From the NCBI GenBank assembly GCA_002205965.3, contig NADL03000634.1:62001-126000 (forward strand): 64,000 nt of DNA. Direction: 5' to 3'. This DNA comes from Kappaphycus alvarezii (taxonomy: Eukaryota > Rhodophyta > Florideophyceae > Gigartinales > Solieriaceae). The notes below the pieces were generated by a model. The model had not been told where the DNA came from. It worked only from the letters and a program-made list of their open reading frames with translations, and ran no database searches. This document shows positions 36,407 to 45,129 of this stretch, piece by piece. How positions within the stretch are numbered: the first letter of the stretch is position 1; each line of letters starts with the position of its first letter. Both the position numbers and the translations under genes were made by a program.

Positions 36407-36840
36407 ATGCGCTCCTCTCAACCCACCGCCACCGCTGTCAGTGTGCCCTCCCCATCTGCACGCCGCCACATTTCGCCAAGTACGGTTACTGCCGGCGCCG
36501 CCGCGACACTCGCAGAGCACGAGAAACATCCTCATTACGGCACTTACTGCAACAGAAACGATATCCTCCTCTCCCCCGTCGGGATTGATATCTTTGGCGC
36601 CTTGGGCGACGATGGTAAGGCTTTTTTCCGCCGCCTTGCTTCCTTCGCTGCTTCCCGTCGCGGTTCCTCTCCTCAACAGGAGCTCCGCGACTTCGTTACC
36701 CGTTTTGCATTTAGTCTCCAAATAATGCAGGCGCGACAAGTTTCTACCCGCCGCCCGCATCCGTAGTTAATTTATGAATACCCTCCGCACGCCTCTGTGC
36801 GACATTGTACGACAAATAAAGATCTACCACCACCACCATC
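36407..36840 (+). mobile_element. LINE C-terminal domain and 3' end, best-preserved copy
   Basis: An open frame of about 119 codons from the ATG at 36407 contains SARRHISPSTVTAGAAATLA, EHEKHPHYGTYCNR, GIDIFGALGDDGKAFFRRLA, RRGSSPQQELRDFVTRFAF and IMQARQVSTRRP. It stops at 36766. A 3' untranslated segment (ATTTATGAATACCCTCCGCA) and CAAATAAAGATCTACCACCA end the copy with a (CCA)n tail at about 36840. The arrangement EHEK..YG..C then GxDxFGALG is that of many LINE polyprotein C-termini. The short frame is a truncated tail, not an independent gene. At least seven related tails occur in the window. Confidence 0.8.
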
Positions 36841-37925
36841 TGTACTGTGCAGTGCTGTAGAGACCACGCTTACTGTACTGCACGGTACAGTTGTGACTTA
36901 ATCGGTAAGTCGATGCCGACTGGCGTGCGCAGCGGTGCGAGGGATGACTATTTTACGAGGCACAGAGGGAAGGCACGAAGCCCGAGATTGCCCTCTGTCT
37001 ACTAAAGCGGAGTTCCAGTGGCATGCTCTTGTCTCACTGCCTCCTGTCCGGTTTTTCGCCCCTCCTCCGTTGTGGCTGGTCCCTCTTTTCCGATGTGGTC
37101 GCTCTTATGCACTGCCACCCACATCTTTCGTGACCCCCTTTGCATACTTGTTAAATGCAACTGAACGCATGACTGATACTTACGTTTGCATTCATGCCAC
37201 GTGTAAATACTTACAATCCAACAACAGTACATTGAATAGTAGAACGAACAAAATTGCCCTGTGTGCGAGCAAGCACACAGCGCATTTTGTCCATCGTTTT
37301 TCAACAAGGAGACTAATCTGTCGAGTTGGCAGTACAGTACGAAATGGAGACCTTAATTTGATTTTTAGTGGGCCTGCTAAACAGACTCAACCCAGCACCG
37401 GCTAAACCGATGTCCACACCAACAGAAGGGAAGGAAGAAAATTCCACCACCGACACACCTGCGGGCCAAGGCGGTGGTAGCTTGAAAAACTCCCTGTGTA
37501 AGCGCGATGCTTACAGAGATTGGCGACGACGTCGACATGTGCTAGCGGTTTGCGGCCTCGGACACAACCAGCAGAACCACGGGACCCAGGACCCCTCGCG
37601 TGCTGTCCAAAAGGACAGTTGGATTAAGTGCGGCACGGTACGCTGAGCGTTGCAGAACTTGGTTCAGGTAGAGAGCCCTCCTTACAAGCCATTCCCAGTT
37701 CGAGGACCCAGGTGCGCTGAGGGCGCGGGAAGACAATCCACTAAGCACAGTACAAATATGTTAAAAAGTAACCTGAAATTAGGACTGGAATTAGAAAGTA
37801 GGGACAGGGAATCTTTTAATGTGTTCAAGAACCTGAACCGTACAGGTATAGTGGTTACACTAGAAGACTGAAAGTAACTGAACCTCAATTTTCATTATTT
37901 TCTCCTAGTCCTCCGACGGTGCTGC
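36841..37925. other. No supported gene
   Basis: ACTGTAC microrepeats occur at 36841-36895 and 37331. Overlapping frames at 36935-37405, 37368-37646 and 37542-37748 have no recognised content. Confidence 0.4.
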
Positions 37926-37929
37926 GCGC

Positions 37930-38005
37930 GGCAGTGGCCTAGTGGTCTAGAACGACATAATCCGGCTTTCAACCGACTACAAAGTAGCGGTCAACCAAAT
38001 CTGGC
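37930..38005 (+). tRNA. tRNA-like fragment or SINE head (weak)
   Basis: TGGCCTAGTGGTCTAGAA resembles an A box and D arm. CCGGCTTTCAACCGA could be an anticodon arm with loop CTTTCAA, and CTACAAAGTAG could be a long variable arm. The expected B box (GGTTCGAATCC) is replaced by GGTCAACCAAATC, just before a repeat D/E copy. A functional tRNA is unlikely. A tRNA pseudogene or tRNA-derived SINE head is possible. Confidence 0.25.
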
Positions 38006-38006
38006 C

Positions 38007-38170
38007 TCCCTTCCACCTTCTGGTAGATTGGAGTGCCATCCACAGCTTTCGACGCATCGTACGGTTTCGCAATTGGCTTGACAATGATACGATATCTACG
38101 CTTCGGTACAAATTTACTGGATACCAACCCACTAATCTACCACAGTAAATTAACCGCTCATTTACACACC
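38007..38170 (-). repeat. Repeat family D/E, minus-strand copy with a conserved frame
   Basis: It is over 90% identical to 5449-5602. On the minus strand the frame keeps RRYRIIVKPIAKPYDASKAV and DGTPIYQKVEG. The 5' end of the repeat (on the minus strand) is the TTAATTTACTGTGGTAGAT motif. Confidence 0.65.
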
Positions 38171-38392
38171 AAATCAACAACCACGTGGCTTGTTGACCAA
38201 AACAAGCGGTGTGGTGAACATTTATTTAAAACTTCTGACTAATAAAAGCCGACTAGTGGGCTATGTTGTCAGGGTAATCTTGCAAGAGAAATACTGTAAT
38301 GCATGCGGAGAATCTTGTTCGGTTGGACTTTGGTGTGTATCTTAGCCCCCGTTTGGGGTCAGCGACAGGAGAGAGATGCAATGAAATGGCCT

Positions 38393-39130
38393 CTAGCGCT
38401 GAGTGTATAGTACATTGATGGCGTGTCGTAATCGTTTAACTTGGTTGTCGGTGATGGCGTTGTTCCGGAGGAGTTCCATGGTCCTGGTAGCAGTTCTGTG
38501 GGGCGTTGTCGTAGGTACTGGGTGATGTGGGAACCAGTGTAGAAACCATTGTAAGGCGAGGCGACGTGGGTGCCCCTTGAGGATGGGGGAGGTGAGGAAG
38601 GATGGGTATGTTCTTATTCGTGTTACGGCGAGTGCGTGGCGGGGTGAGAGGCGACGTGGACGGCGGTATGAGGGGTTGCTACGGGTATTCCAAACGGTGG
38701 TGTAGAGGTGGGATGGATGCGTCTGCGATGCGGAGGTGAGGGCTATGTGGAGAACCGAGTTGGTACCAGCGGTTCTGATATTTTGTAGGGCGCGGGCCGC
38801 CGTTGACTTGTGGTTTTCTGTGCCCGTTTTGGTGGTGGCTTGGAGAGTGGCGAGGAAGTTAGAGGCTTGAGTTTGAAGAAGGCTGGTGAGGTTCGGGATT
38901 TGGAGGATGGCTCGTAACCGGGACAGGTGGGTGGTGTTGAATGTGCCTCTTGTGGAGAGGTAGGATGCGAAGAGCTGCCGCTGATCAAGGAAGCTTTCAC
39001 TCTTTGCACAATATGCGAAGAACTCCCGTAATGCGGATCCGTACTCTTTGGTTGTGTTCCGACTTACACTCGCTAAGACGAGCTTATACGCATCTTGAGG
39101 ACCATCTGCAGGGTTTTGTTCGGACGGGAT
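38393..39130 (-). CDS. Uninterrupted 245-codon frame without an early start
   Basis: It is open on the minus strand from a TAG at 39133-39131 to a TAG at 38395-38393. The only ATG is near the end. The frame continues the RNase H frame above it: the in-frame TAG replaces the Trp of the usual WIPSExNPADGP motif, and IPSEQNPADGP follows at once. Next comes SRNTTKEYGSALREFFAYC, which resembles the N-terminal core-binding domain of tyrosine recombinases, as expected downstream of RNase H in DIRS elements. The rest (ARALQNIRTAG, HLYTTVWNTR, RHALAVTRIRTYPSF, then HWFPHHP) lacks the R..HxxR..Y residues and looks more like the C-terminus of a LINE polyprotein. It may be a chimera. Its lack of stops contrasts with the broken pol upstream. 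Confidence 0.5.
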   Translation of the reverse strand: MPSEQNPADGPQDAYKLVLASVSRNTTKEYGSALREFFAYCAKSESFLDQRQLFASYLSTRGTFNTTHLSRLRAILQIPNLTSLLQTQASNFLATLQATTKTGTENHKSTAARALQNIRTAGTNSVLHIALTSASQTHPSHLYTTVWNTRSNPSYRRPRRLSPRHALAVTRIRTYPSFLTSPILKGHPRRLALQWFLHWFPHHPVPTTTPHRTATRTMELLRNNAITDNQVKRLRHAINVLYTQR

Positions 39131-40720
39131 CTAAATAAGTGTAAAGCGGATACCACACGAAAGGTAAAGAGCGGCAATCTTCTGAGCTAGACGCCGTAGC
39201 CGAGGAGAACTATACCTACCCTTGGCCAACATAATATAATTACCTGCGAATCTGTTATAATCGCAGTTCTCCGAAAAGCTGTTGCTCGTTGTCGCGCGAG
39301 CCAACGTAAACCTGTCAATGTCGTTTGACCTTCCAGCGCGTTTATGTGCTGAGGAAAATTCCATTTCTTAGCACTGATCATTTTCCAATTAAACCGAGGG
39401 ACTGGAACATCTTTGGGCAAGATACCCCGAGAAAACTTAGACACAAGCTGCACCTGGTTGGGGTGCCAGGCGGAATAAGGGGCACACATACTTGCCCCGC
39501 CTTCAGATACCAACATGTATTTCCCGAATTTTCCTCTTAAATCATAATGTAGTAATGGGGCCGAAACCACCAGCAGGACTAGCTCGTGTACAACCGACAC
39601 TGGGTTGTAGTACTCCCGAAGAAGAGCGAAGACCTTCATACAGTTCTTGTAAACCCGAAAAAATCGGACGATTCAGCAGGATAAACCAATATCTGAAGCT
39701 CATGCAGGCTCCAGTCCTTAGCGCTTTCTGGCCGCTTCGTCTTCATTATCAAATCAGACATCTTTGCATGGTCAGGCTCCGAACATCCTTTGGAGCACCA
39801 CTTTATCCCCAGAATCGACTTTTTACTTGCACCTGGCCGTTCACATTTGGACGGTTTAGGGTCGAATTTTGCATCAGCAAACACTTTCCATACTTTGTCA
39901 TACACTTGGTTCACCATTTTCAGGTTGTGTCCAACAACAAATAAATCTTCAATAAACCGTCCATAACGCACTGCGCCGATAGATTTCCCTTTCGACGCCT
40001 TTATTTCTCTTTTTGGATCAAGGCCGGCTCGTGCCAGCAGCTCGCCATGAATTGAGTGACCGACCAACACTGAATGCGACCACCCCATCGGTAGGACTCT
40101 GTACCTAGACCAGAACCGTCTTCCCCCGACCACTACGCCAGGCAGACCGAACTACACGCGGAGGTGCTCGGTTATTTCCAACCGATGGTAATGGTTGTCA
40201 ATATCCAGCTTTCCTGTAAAGATCGATTTTTCGTCCACTGCCTCGTATTGCGTTAACAGTCCTGGGTGAGACATCTCACCCTCTACTGGGGGAACGAACT
40301 GAAAATTCCCCCGCCAGGCGTCCAAAATCAAACGCTGTCGGCTTGCATCCTTTGGGACTGCAAAAAGGCCATTGATCTCTTTCGGCCTCTTCGTCATCAA
40401 TTCCAGTACATGTTTTTCCTACTACCCGGCCACTAGGGCTGGATATGTCTTAGGAGCAACCATAAGACATTTCTTTGTGATTTTCAGTTCCGCTTCCATA
40501 GGTTTCCAAAAGATACCTCAGTTACCTGGGTCTGTATATTGGGGTATCATCCCCTGTGGGAGCACATCTCGAAGATATACACAGCTTGCAACCTCTGTTG
40601 GAGGCAGAGGTAATTTCTTAAAGTCGATGAAGTTTGCATCCGCGACTCCAACATTTCTACCATATGTTTCTGCCGTAAACGAGAGCGGCGCACGGAAATT
40701 TTTGTTACGGCGCCAGAACT
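39131..40720 (-). mobile_element. DIRS-like reverse transcriptase/RNase H relic
   Basis: Read right to left: LPLPPTEVASCVYLRDVLPQ (about 40600), then GLFAVPKDASRQRLILDA (about 40350), KLDIDNHYHRLEI with the first catalytic Asp (about 40190), LPMGWSHSVL, and FIEDLFVVG in place of the usual YxDD box. The RNase H part follows, with INALEGQTTL, ITDSQV and LAKGRYSSPRLRRLAQKIAA. At least one stop interrupts V*FGLP and frames shift near 39640 and 39300. The VPKDxxRQRLI and PMGWSxSV motifs occur in DIRS-type and related algal elements; that classification is moderate. No terminal repeats were identified. Confidence 0.7.
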
Positions 40721-40743
40721 CGCGACATATTTATTCCAAATAA

Positions 40744-42020
40744 ACCAACAAGCTGTCCTGGACCACAGTTTTTCTCCCTTTCTTTGCCGTTGGAAGAGAG
40801 ATATCAGATATAGCCCTCAATTAATAAATATCTCTGCAATACAAGAAATTCAATGCACATACCAGTCGCCTGGTTTCTACTACAACCTGTCTTCGCTTGA
40901 CCTGACGCTGACGCAATATACTGTTGCAGGAAAATTTCTGAAAACAAACATAATTTATTGGGCAAAGCAGGGGGAAAAGGTCTCTACGGTCCGCCAGTTG
41001 AACCATTGTTCTTCTTCTTGTTACTTGCCCGAGCCTCCACGTTCGTCTCTATCCTCTTGCTAACGGTTAGAGGCTTTTCGGTAGGACTCGGCCACTTTCG
41101 CAGATATCATCGCCCGCCCCAGCACATCATTGATCGTCGCATCATTTCCGACCGACGACTCCAAGTAGCTTATTGTAATTAATCTGCTTAGTTTACACAT
41201 GTGATTCCTTCATATCCCGTGAATAGTACTCCAGACACGGTACACAGGACTTTAGAGGCATCAGTGAATGGTACAAATGGCATTCGACGTGAAAATAAGT
41301 CTGTGCCGCAAGTTTTGACATAAATGTATCCACAATAGCTTAGCAGAAATTCCTTGGTGTCTAGCATATTTTATCAAATCTGTGGAGTTGCAAGTGCAGC
41401 TCTAACGAAAATAATATTTTACGGTAGTTACAAGTTTCATTGCACTGTACTGTAATTGCAATACAGTGTAGCCGGGTGAACGAAATTTTACATACGGTGC
41501 TTGCATATCGATAAATGAGCTCGTCCAGTAAAAGGAGGAAAGTAAGCCATCGGACAGAAGTATTGATCATTTGTTCTTGTAACAATAATGGGAATTCAAC
41601 TCGTCAAGCATAACGGTTAGTCGTTGTGTAAGACTTTGTAAGCTCTTTTTTGGAGCCTACATCTGACTATCACCATAAATCTTACTGTCTTTCACACCTG
41701 TCGTCTCATTTGGGCAACAAGACTACCGCACAACGACTTTAATCGTGGTCCATTTTCTGAATTTTGAATTGAAGTTTTAACAGTGCAGAGAGGAAATGTT
41801 TGGATGTTTTAATCTTGGAAAAATATTCAACCAGCAATGCACAATACAATACACTGCATTGTTAGTAGATTTTCGAGGAGTGTAGGGTAAGGAGGAGGGA
41901 CTAGTTATTTTTGTGACGTGTCTTCTTTTAATTTGACCACGGCGTCCTAATGTCTATTCGACATTTGTACTTGAGTATATTTGGCGTCAATTGATTATAT
42001 TTTCAAAATCAATTGGTAGA
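40744..42020. other. No supported gene
   Basis: A plus-strand stretch, CCCGAGCCTCCACGTTCGTC (about 41028-41047), resembles CGCGCCTCTACATTCGCGTG near 43962-43981, so it may be a small fragment of the element at 43.6-48.4 kb. A family C-like scrap is at about 41790. Otherwise nothing is recognised. Confidence 0.35.
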
Positions 42021-42029
42021 CTTTTATGT

Positions 42030-42165
42030 GGCTCATAGTGGCCGTTATCCTGTGGCCACAAATTATGGTCCTGAGAGCCATGTACAGTACTGTACATGGC
42101 CACAAATTTGGGATGCGAGAGTTATTTGCATTACTGTGCATGGCTCTGAGCCACAAGTGGCGTGC
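42030..42165. repeat. Nested inverted repeats with a 24-bp perfect palindrome
   Basis: GCCATGTACAGT at 42077-42088 is followed immediately by its exact reverse complement to 42100. A second, imperfect arm (ACTGTGCATGGCTCTGAG, about 42135-42152) pairs with CTGAGAGCCATGTACAGT at 42071-42088. GTGGCCACAAAT and ATGGCCACAAAT are direct repeats at about 42052 and 42096. Confidence 0.85.
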
Positions 42166-42611
42166 ACTGCACAATAGTACAGTAGAGGCGCATCTAAACA
42201 GGCGAATAGGGGGGTCTAATGGTTTCGTTTTATATTTTTCTAGGAATTTAGTACCAAATTGTGCGTTTTAGAAATTTGCGAATCTCTATATAACGGCTGG
42301 TCGACTGGGATGTGAGTGTCGACCTGCCAACAACAAAAAAAACGAGCCCCCCTATCAAAGCCACCACCTAAGCCAAAATACCCAACCAAAAGTACCACCA
42401 AAGCACCAATGCCCCCCAGACCCGAAGCCCCAAACTACAAACCACCCCAGACCCAAAGCTATTACCAGAAACGTTGATTTCCTCTTCTCTTTTTTCCTTA
42501 AAGCTGTGGTGTCCCTTGTCTCTTTGGACTTTTGGTGTCTAGCTCAAAGTTCAAAGGGGCAATACCCTCAGTGACCGCTATACTCTAATAAAATTCTTGG
42601 AAATTCTAGAA

Positions 42612-42833
42612 ATGGTTGGAGGGGTGAGGAAGCCATTGCGGATCCCGAGAGATCATCAAGTGTATCAGGAACTCCGTCAGAGGGAAGAAAAGGAAGGCCC
42701 CGTCAACAAATCTACCGAAGGTGAGAGCTCTGCCATCACTGCTTACCCGAGGCACCCCCTTATTGACGACGAGACCGAGGAGGGGTTCGAAGAATCCGAG
42801 CAAGTCTACCTCAGTCCTGAGTCTTCTTCTTAA
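42612..42833 (+). CDS. Small acidic hypothetical protein
   Basis: The ATG at 42612 opens about 73 codons: a basic N-terminus (VRKPLRIPRDHQVYQELRQR) then an acidic tail rich in DDETEEGFEESE. No domain is recognised. It lies 90 bp upstream of the zinc-finger frame and is read in a different frame. The two could be parts of one gag-like product joined by frameshifting or splicing, or unrelated. It follows a C-rich leader at 42300-42450. Confidence 0.35.
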   Translation: MVGGVRKPLRIPRDHQVYQELRQREEKEGPVNKSTEGESSAITAYPRHPLIDDETEEGFEESEQVYLSPESSS

Positions 42834-42876
42834 GCTTCTAGCTAGCTACTCAAGACAAATCCCTCGTTCTCCATAG

Positions 42877-43269
42877 TCTTCGCCTTGTCCGTCTCACCGT
42901 ACAAACGCCCTCGGGTCTTCTTCCGTGGCTACTTCCTCCCGGGCCCAGGCCCGCATTGACCTTGTCTGTAACACAGCTTTCAAAGTCGCAACAGATCGGG
43001 AGAGAAGGCAAAATAACAAGAAAGGGATAAAGCCTAAATTTCACTGTCGCATCTGCGACATCGATTTTGTCAGTTCCGGACAAAAAGCCGTCCACGAGGC
43101 TGACGGGAAGCACCAGAGGGCAGAACAAAGGTTAAGGGAAAACAAGAATGCTCCGCGGTGTACTGATTACAACATTATTTTCGCCCAGGAAATCGACCTA
43201 GAGACCCACCTGCACAGTAACAGGCATCGCAGGAGAGTATCCTTCCTCGCCGAGAAGAGGCGTAATTAG
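42877..43269 (+). CDS. C2H2 (U1/matrin-type) zinc-finger frame without ATG
   Basis: The frame is open from a TAG at 42874-42876 to 43269 (about 130 codons) but contains no ATG. It has a basic region (RERRQNNKKG) and then an intact finger, CRIC-x12-H-x5-H (HCRICDIDF..HEADGKH), the spacing of U1-like or zf-met RNA-binding fingers. A second finger, CTDY-x12-H-x5-H (..HLHSNRH), has the second cysteine replaced by tyrosine. A basic tail ends in EKRRN. A purine-rich tract follows at 43285-43372. This could be the nucleic-acid-binding module of a retroelement or a retrocopied cellular gene with its first exon missing. Function is unassigned. Confidence 0.5.
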   Translation, partial: SSPCPSHRTNALGSSSVATSSRAQARIDLVCNTAFKVATDRERRQNNKKGIKPKFHCRICDIDFVSSGQKAVHEADGKHQRAEQRLRENKNAPRCTDYNIIFAQEIDLETHLHSNRHRRRVSFLAEKRRN

Positions 43270-43284
43270 AGTATTTTGCTGCGC

Positions 43285-43372
43285 TAAAAGAAAAAAGAAA
43301 GAAAAAAAAGAAAAAAAGAAAGGGGAAAATAAAAAAGGAAAGAAAGCAAAGAAAAAAAATTAAAACTAGAAG
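43285..43372 (+). repeat. A/G-rich purine tract
   Basis: About 88 bases of nearly pure A and G lie just after the zinc-finger frame. It could be a degenerate poly(A) tail of a retrocopy or a polypurine tract. Confidence 0.6.
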
Positions 43373-43614
43373 CCCTCAAATAGAAGTGCGATAAAACAGA
43401 ACCCCTTCCAGTGCCTAACAAAAAAGAGCAATATTAGGTAGACTTTATTGACCTTGTGCAGAGCTAAACAGTTCTGCTGTGTGCTGGCCCGCTACGACTG
43501 AGTAAAAATTATTCATTTTTCATAATGTTAAAATAATAATCATTACAATTTTAAGTTTTACCGTTTTTTGCAAAAACATGTACTCAATTGAGTATATTTA
43601 ATGGTCCAATAGAC

Positions 43615-43830
43615 ACTAGTGCGCCAGGCTACATACCTGATACAAGGGCGCTCTCTGACCACGAATATTTGTACTGTAGTAACAACTACTGTACAATAAC
43701 ATAAACATCAAATTCAATCTAGCAGGTATGGATTAGAAAAATACAGTAAAGTTAAGTAGAAATTCATTATATGTACCCCGTAAAATCCACGAAAGTCACC
43801 TTCCAGTAGGTTTTACCAACAAAAACCCAT
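43615..43830 (-). mobile_element. Left terminal repeat of the old Ty3/gypsy element
   Basis: It aligns with 48215-48410: TGCGCCAGGCTACATACCTG, CTGTAGTAAC..ACTGTAC, an ATTATATGTACCCC block and ATCCACGAAAGTCACCTTCC, all in the same order. Identity is only about two thirds. The element is read on the minus strand, so this is its 3' repeat. Exact ends are unclear. Confidence 0.55.
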
Positions 43831-45129
43831 TCCCTTGACTGTTCTACGTCCACAGTACAAAAACGTAGCTCAATGCACACCAAAAGTACTCTGCTACCCG
43901 CTACGCACCCACTTCTCTCTGTTCACTTGTACCACGCATACCTACTCTTATCCGCCCGCGCCTCTACATTCGCGTGCAGGCCCTCTTGCCCATCTTACAC
44001 TAGTTTCCGCGATTCAACCATTAATCACGCGTTCCTTCTCTTCGTTCGAGCTCCTCCTCTTGCGATCCTCGCACTAGTCTCCCTCGACTGATTACCTTCT
44101 TGCGAACAAGTTGATTCAAGTCAAACAAATACCTCTGGACTCGATCTATCAGTCTTAGTACAAGAAGACCGGCTTTGAATCCTCCAAAATTTCCTAAGAG
44201 AAGTGATAGGATGGCAAAGACGAGATAAAACTTGGAAATTGGCACGGGGAGAGCGCACCGAAGAGATGAGATTAATTAAAGATCTATTGGGGAGAGAAAA
44301 TACACCTACCTAAGAAGAAACAGCCATGCTAATTCAAACTGCAATAGACAGGAGATTTTGCAGCTCTACAGGCCTGCCAATGGCTCATCGACGCACATCA
44401 GTATTATAAAATGAAGATAGAGATCATATAGTAATATATTTACATCAGGCGGTATTTTGTACACGGCAAGAATGGCGACCAGCTAAAAAGAAAATATTCC
44501 TCTTTATAGTAAAAGAACACTCGCACGCAAGATTGCGTTAGAATTGAAGGGATGAGGGCAAATAAAAAGTCGGATGGAGAAAGTTCTAGAGGGAAAATGG
44601 GCCCTCAGAAAAAGAGATGCAAAAGCTTGATTACATAGGCGCTCTCAAAAGTAAAAAGAGTGAGGTGGAAGAGCGAAGAGTGTGGGCGGCGGTTTTGCGT
44701 GAGAAACGTAGGGCTATGAACGGTTGAATCGCGAAAAGAGAGACTAGGCCGTGCATATGAGCAGCCCGGGCATTCTTAAGCCTTAAATTGACCCGGATGC
44801 AAGGTATAGGGTAATATTGTCTTCTCATAGATATGGCGGCTTATATGAGGACTCCTGTAAGAGTTTAACTAGTGGTGAATGTGTTTAACCTTTCAGATGC
44901 GGCACGGTCCGAATAAACGGGACTTGATCCAAGGTTATTTCAATGTAGACGCCACCTCTTCTCCTTAGGCTACAAGTTCCCAGTCTACCACTTTGAAGAG
45001 CTTCACAGTCTCAATTTTTTTTGGCCTGAAGAGACGTCCGTAACTGTATGTCATTTCTTTCTACTTGCAAAGCTAAAGACGCGAGTAATTCAAATCAGCA
45101 AAACTCATCTGTAGCGATCGATATAGACA
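43831..45129 (-). other. Region between integrase and the left terminal repeat
   Basis: The minus-strand stretch around 43930-44100 reads HANVEARADKSRY with stops around it, which resembles the helix after the integrase core of gypsy elements. Minus 44021-44245 is an open frame of 74 codons with a hydrophobic start and no match. The remainder is unassigned. Confidence 0.3.

Noticed and set aside
36441..36725. Second frame over the LINE tail
   Set aside because: The frame conserved between copies is the one starting at 36407; this is its overlap.
37930..38005. Functional tRNA gene
   Set aside because: There is no convincing T arm or acceptor stem; kept only as a weak tRNA-like fragment.
39325..39944. 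Plus-strand frames across the RT relic
   Set aside because: Shadows of the minus-strand RT/RNase H, which carries family motifs.
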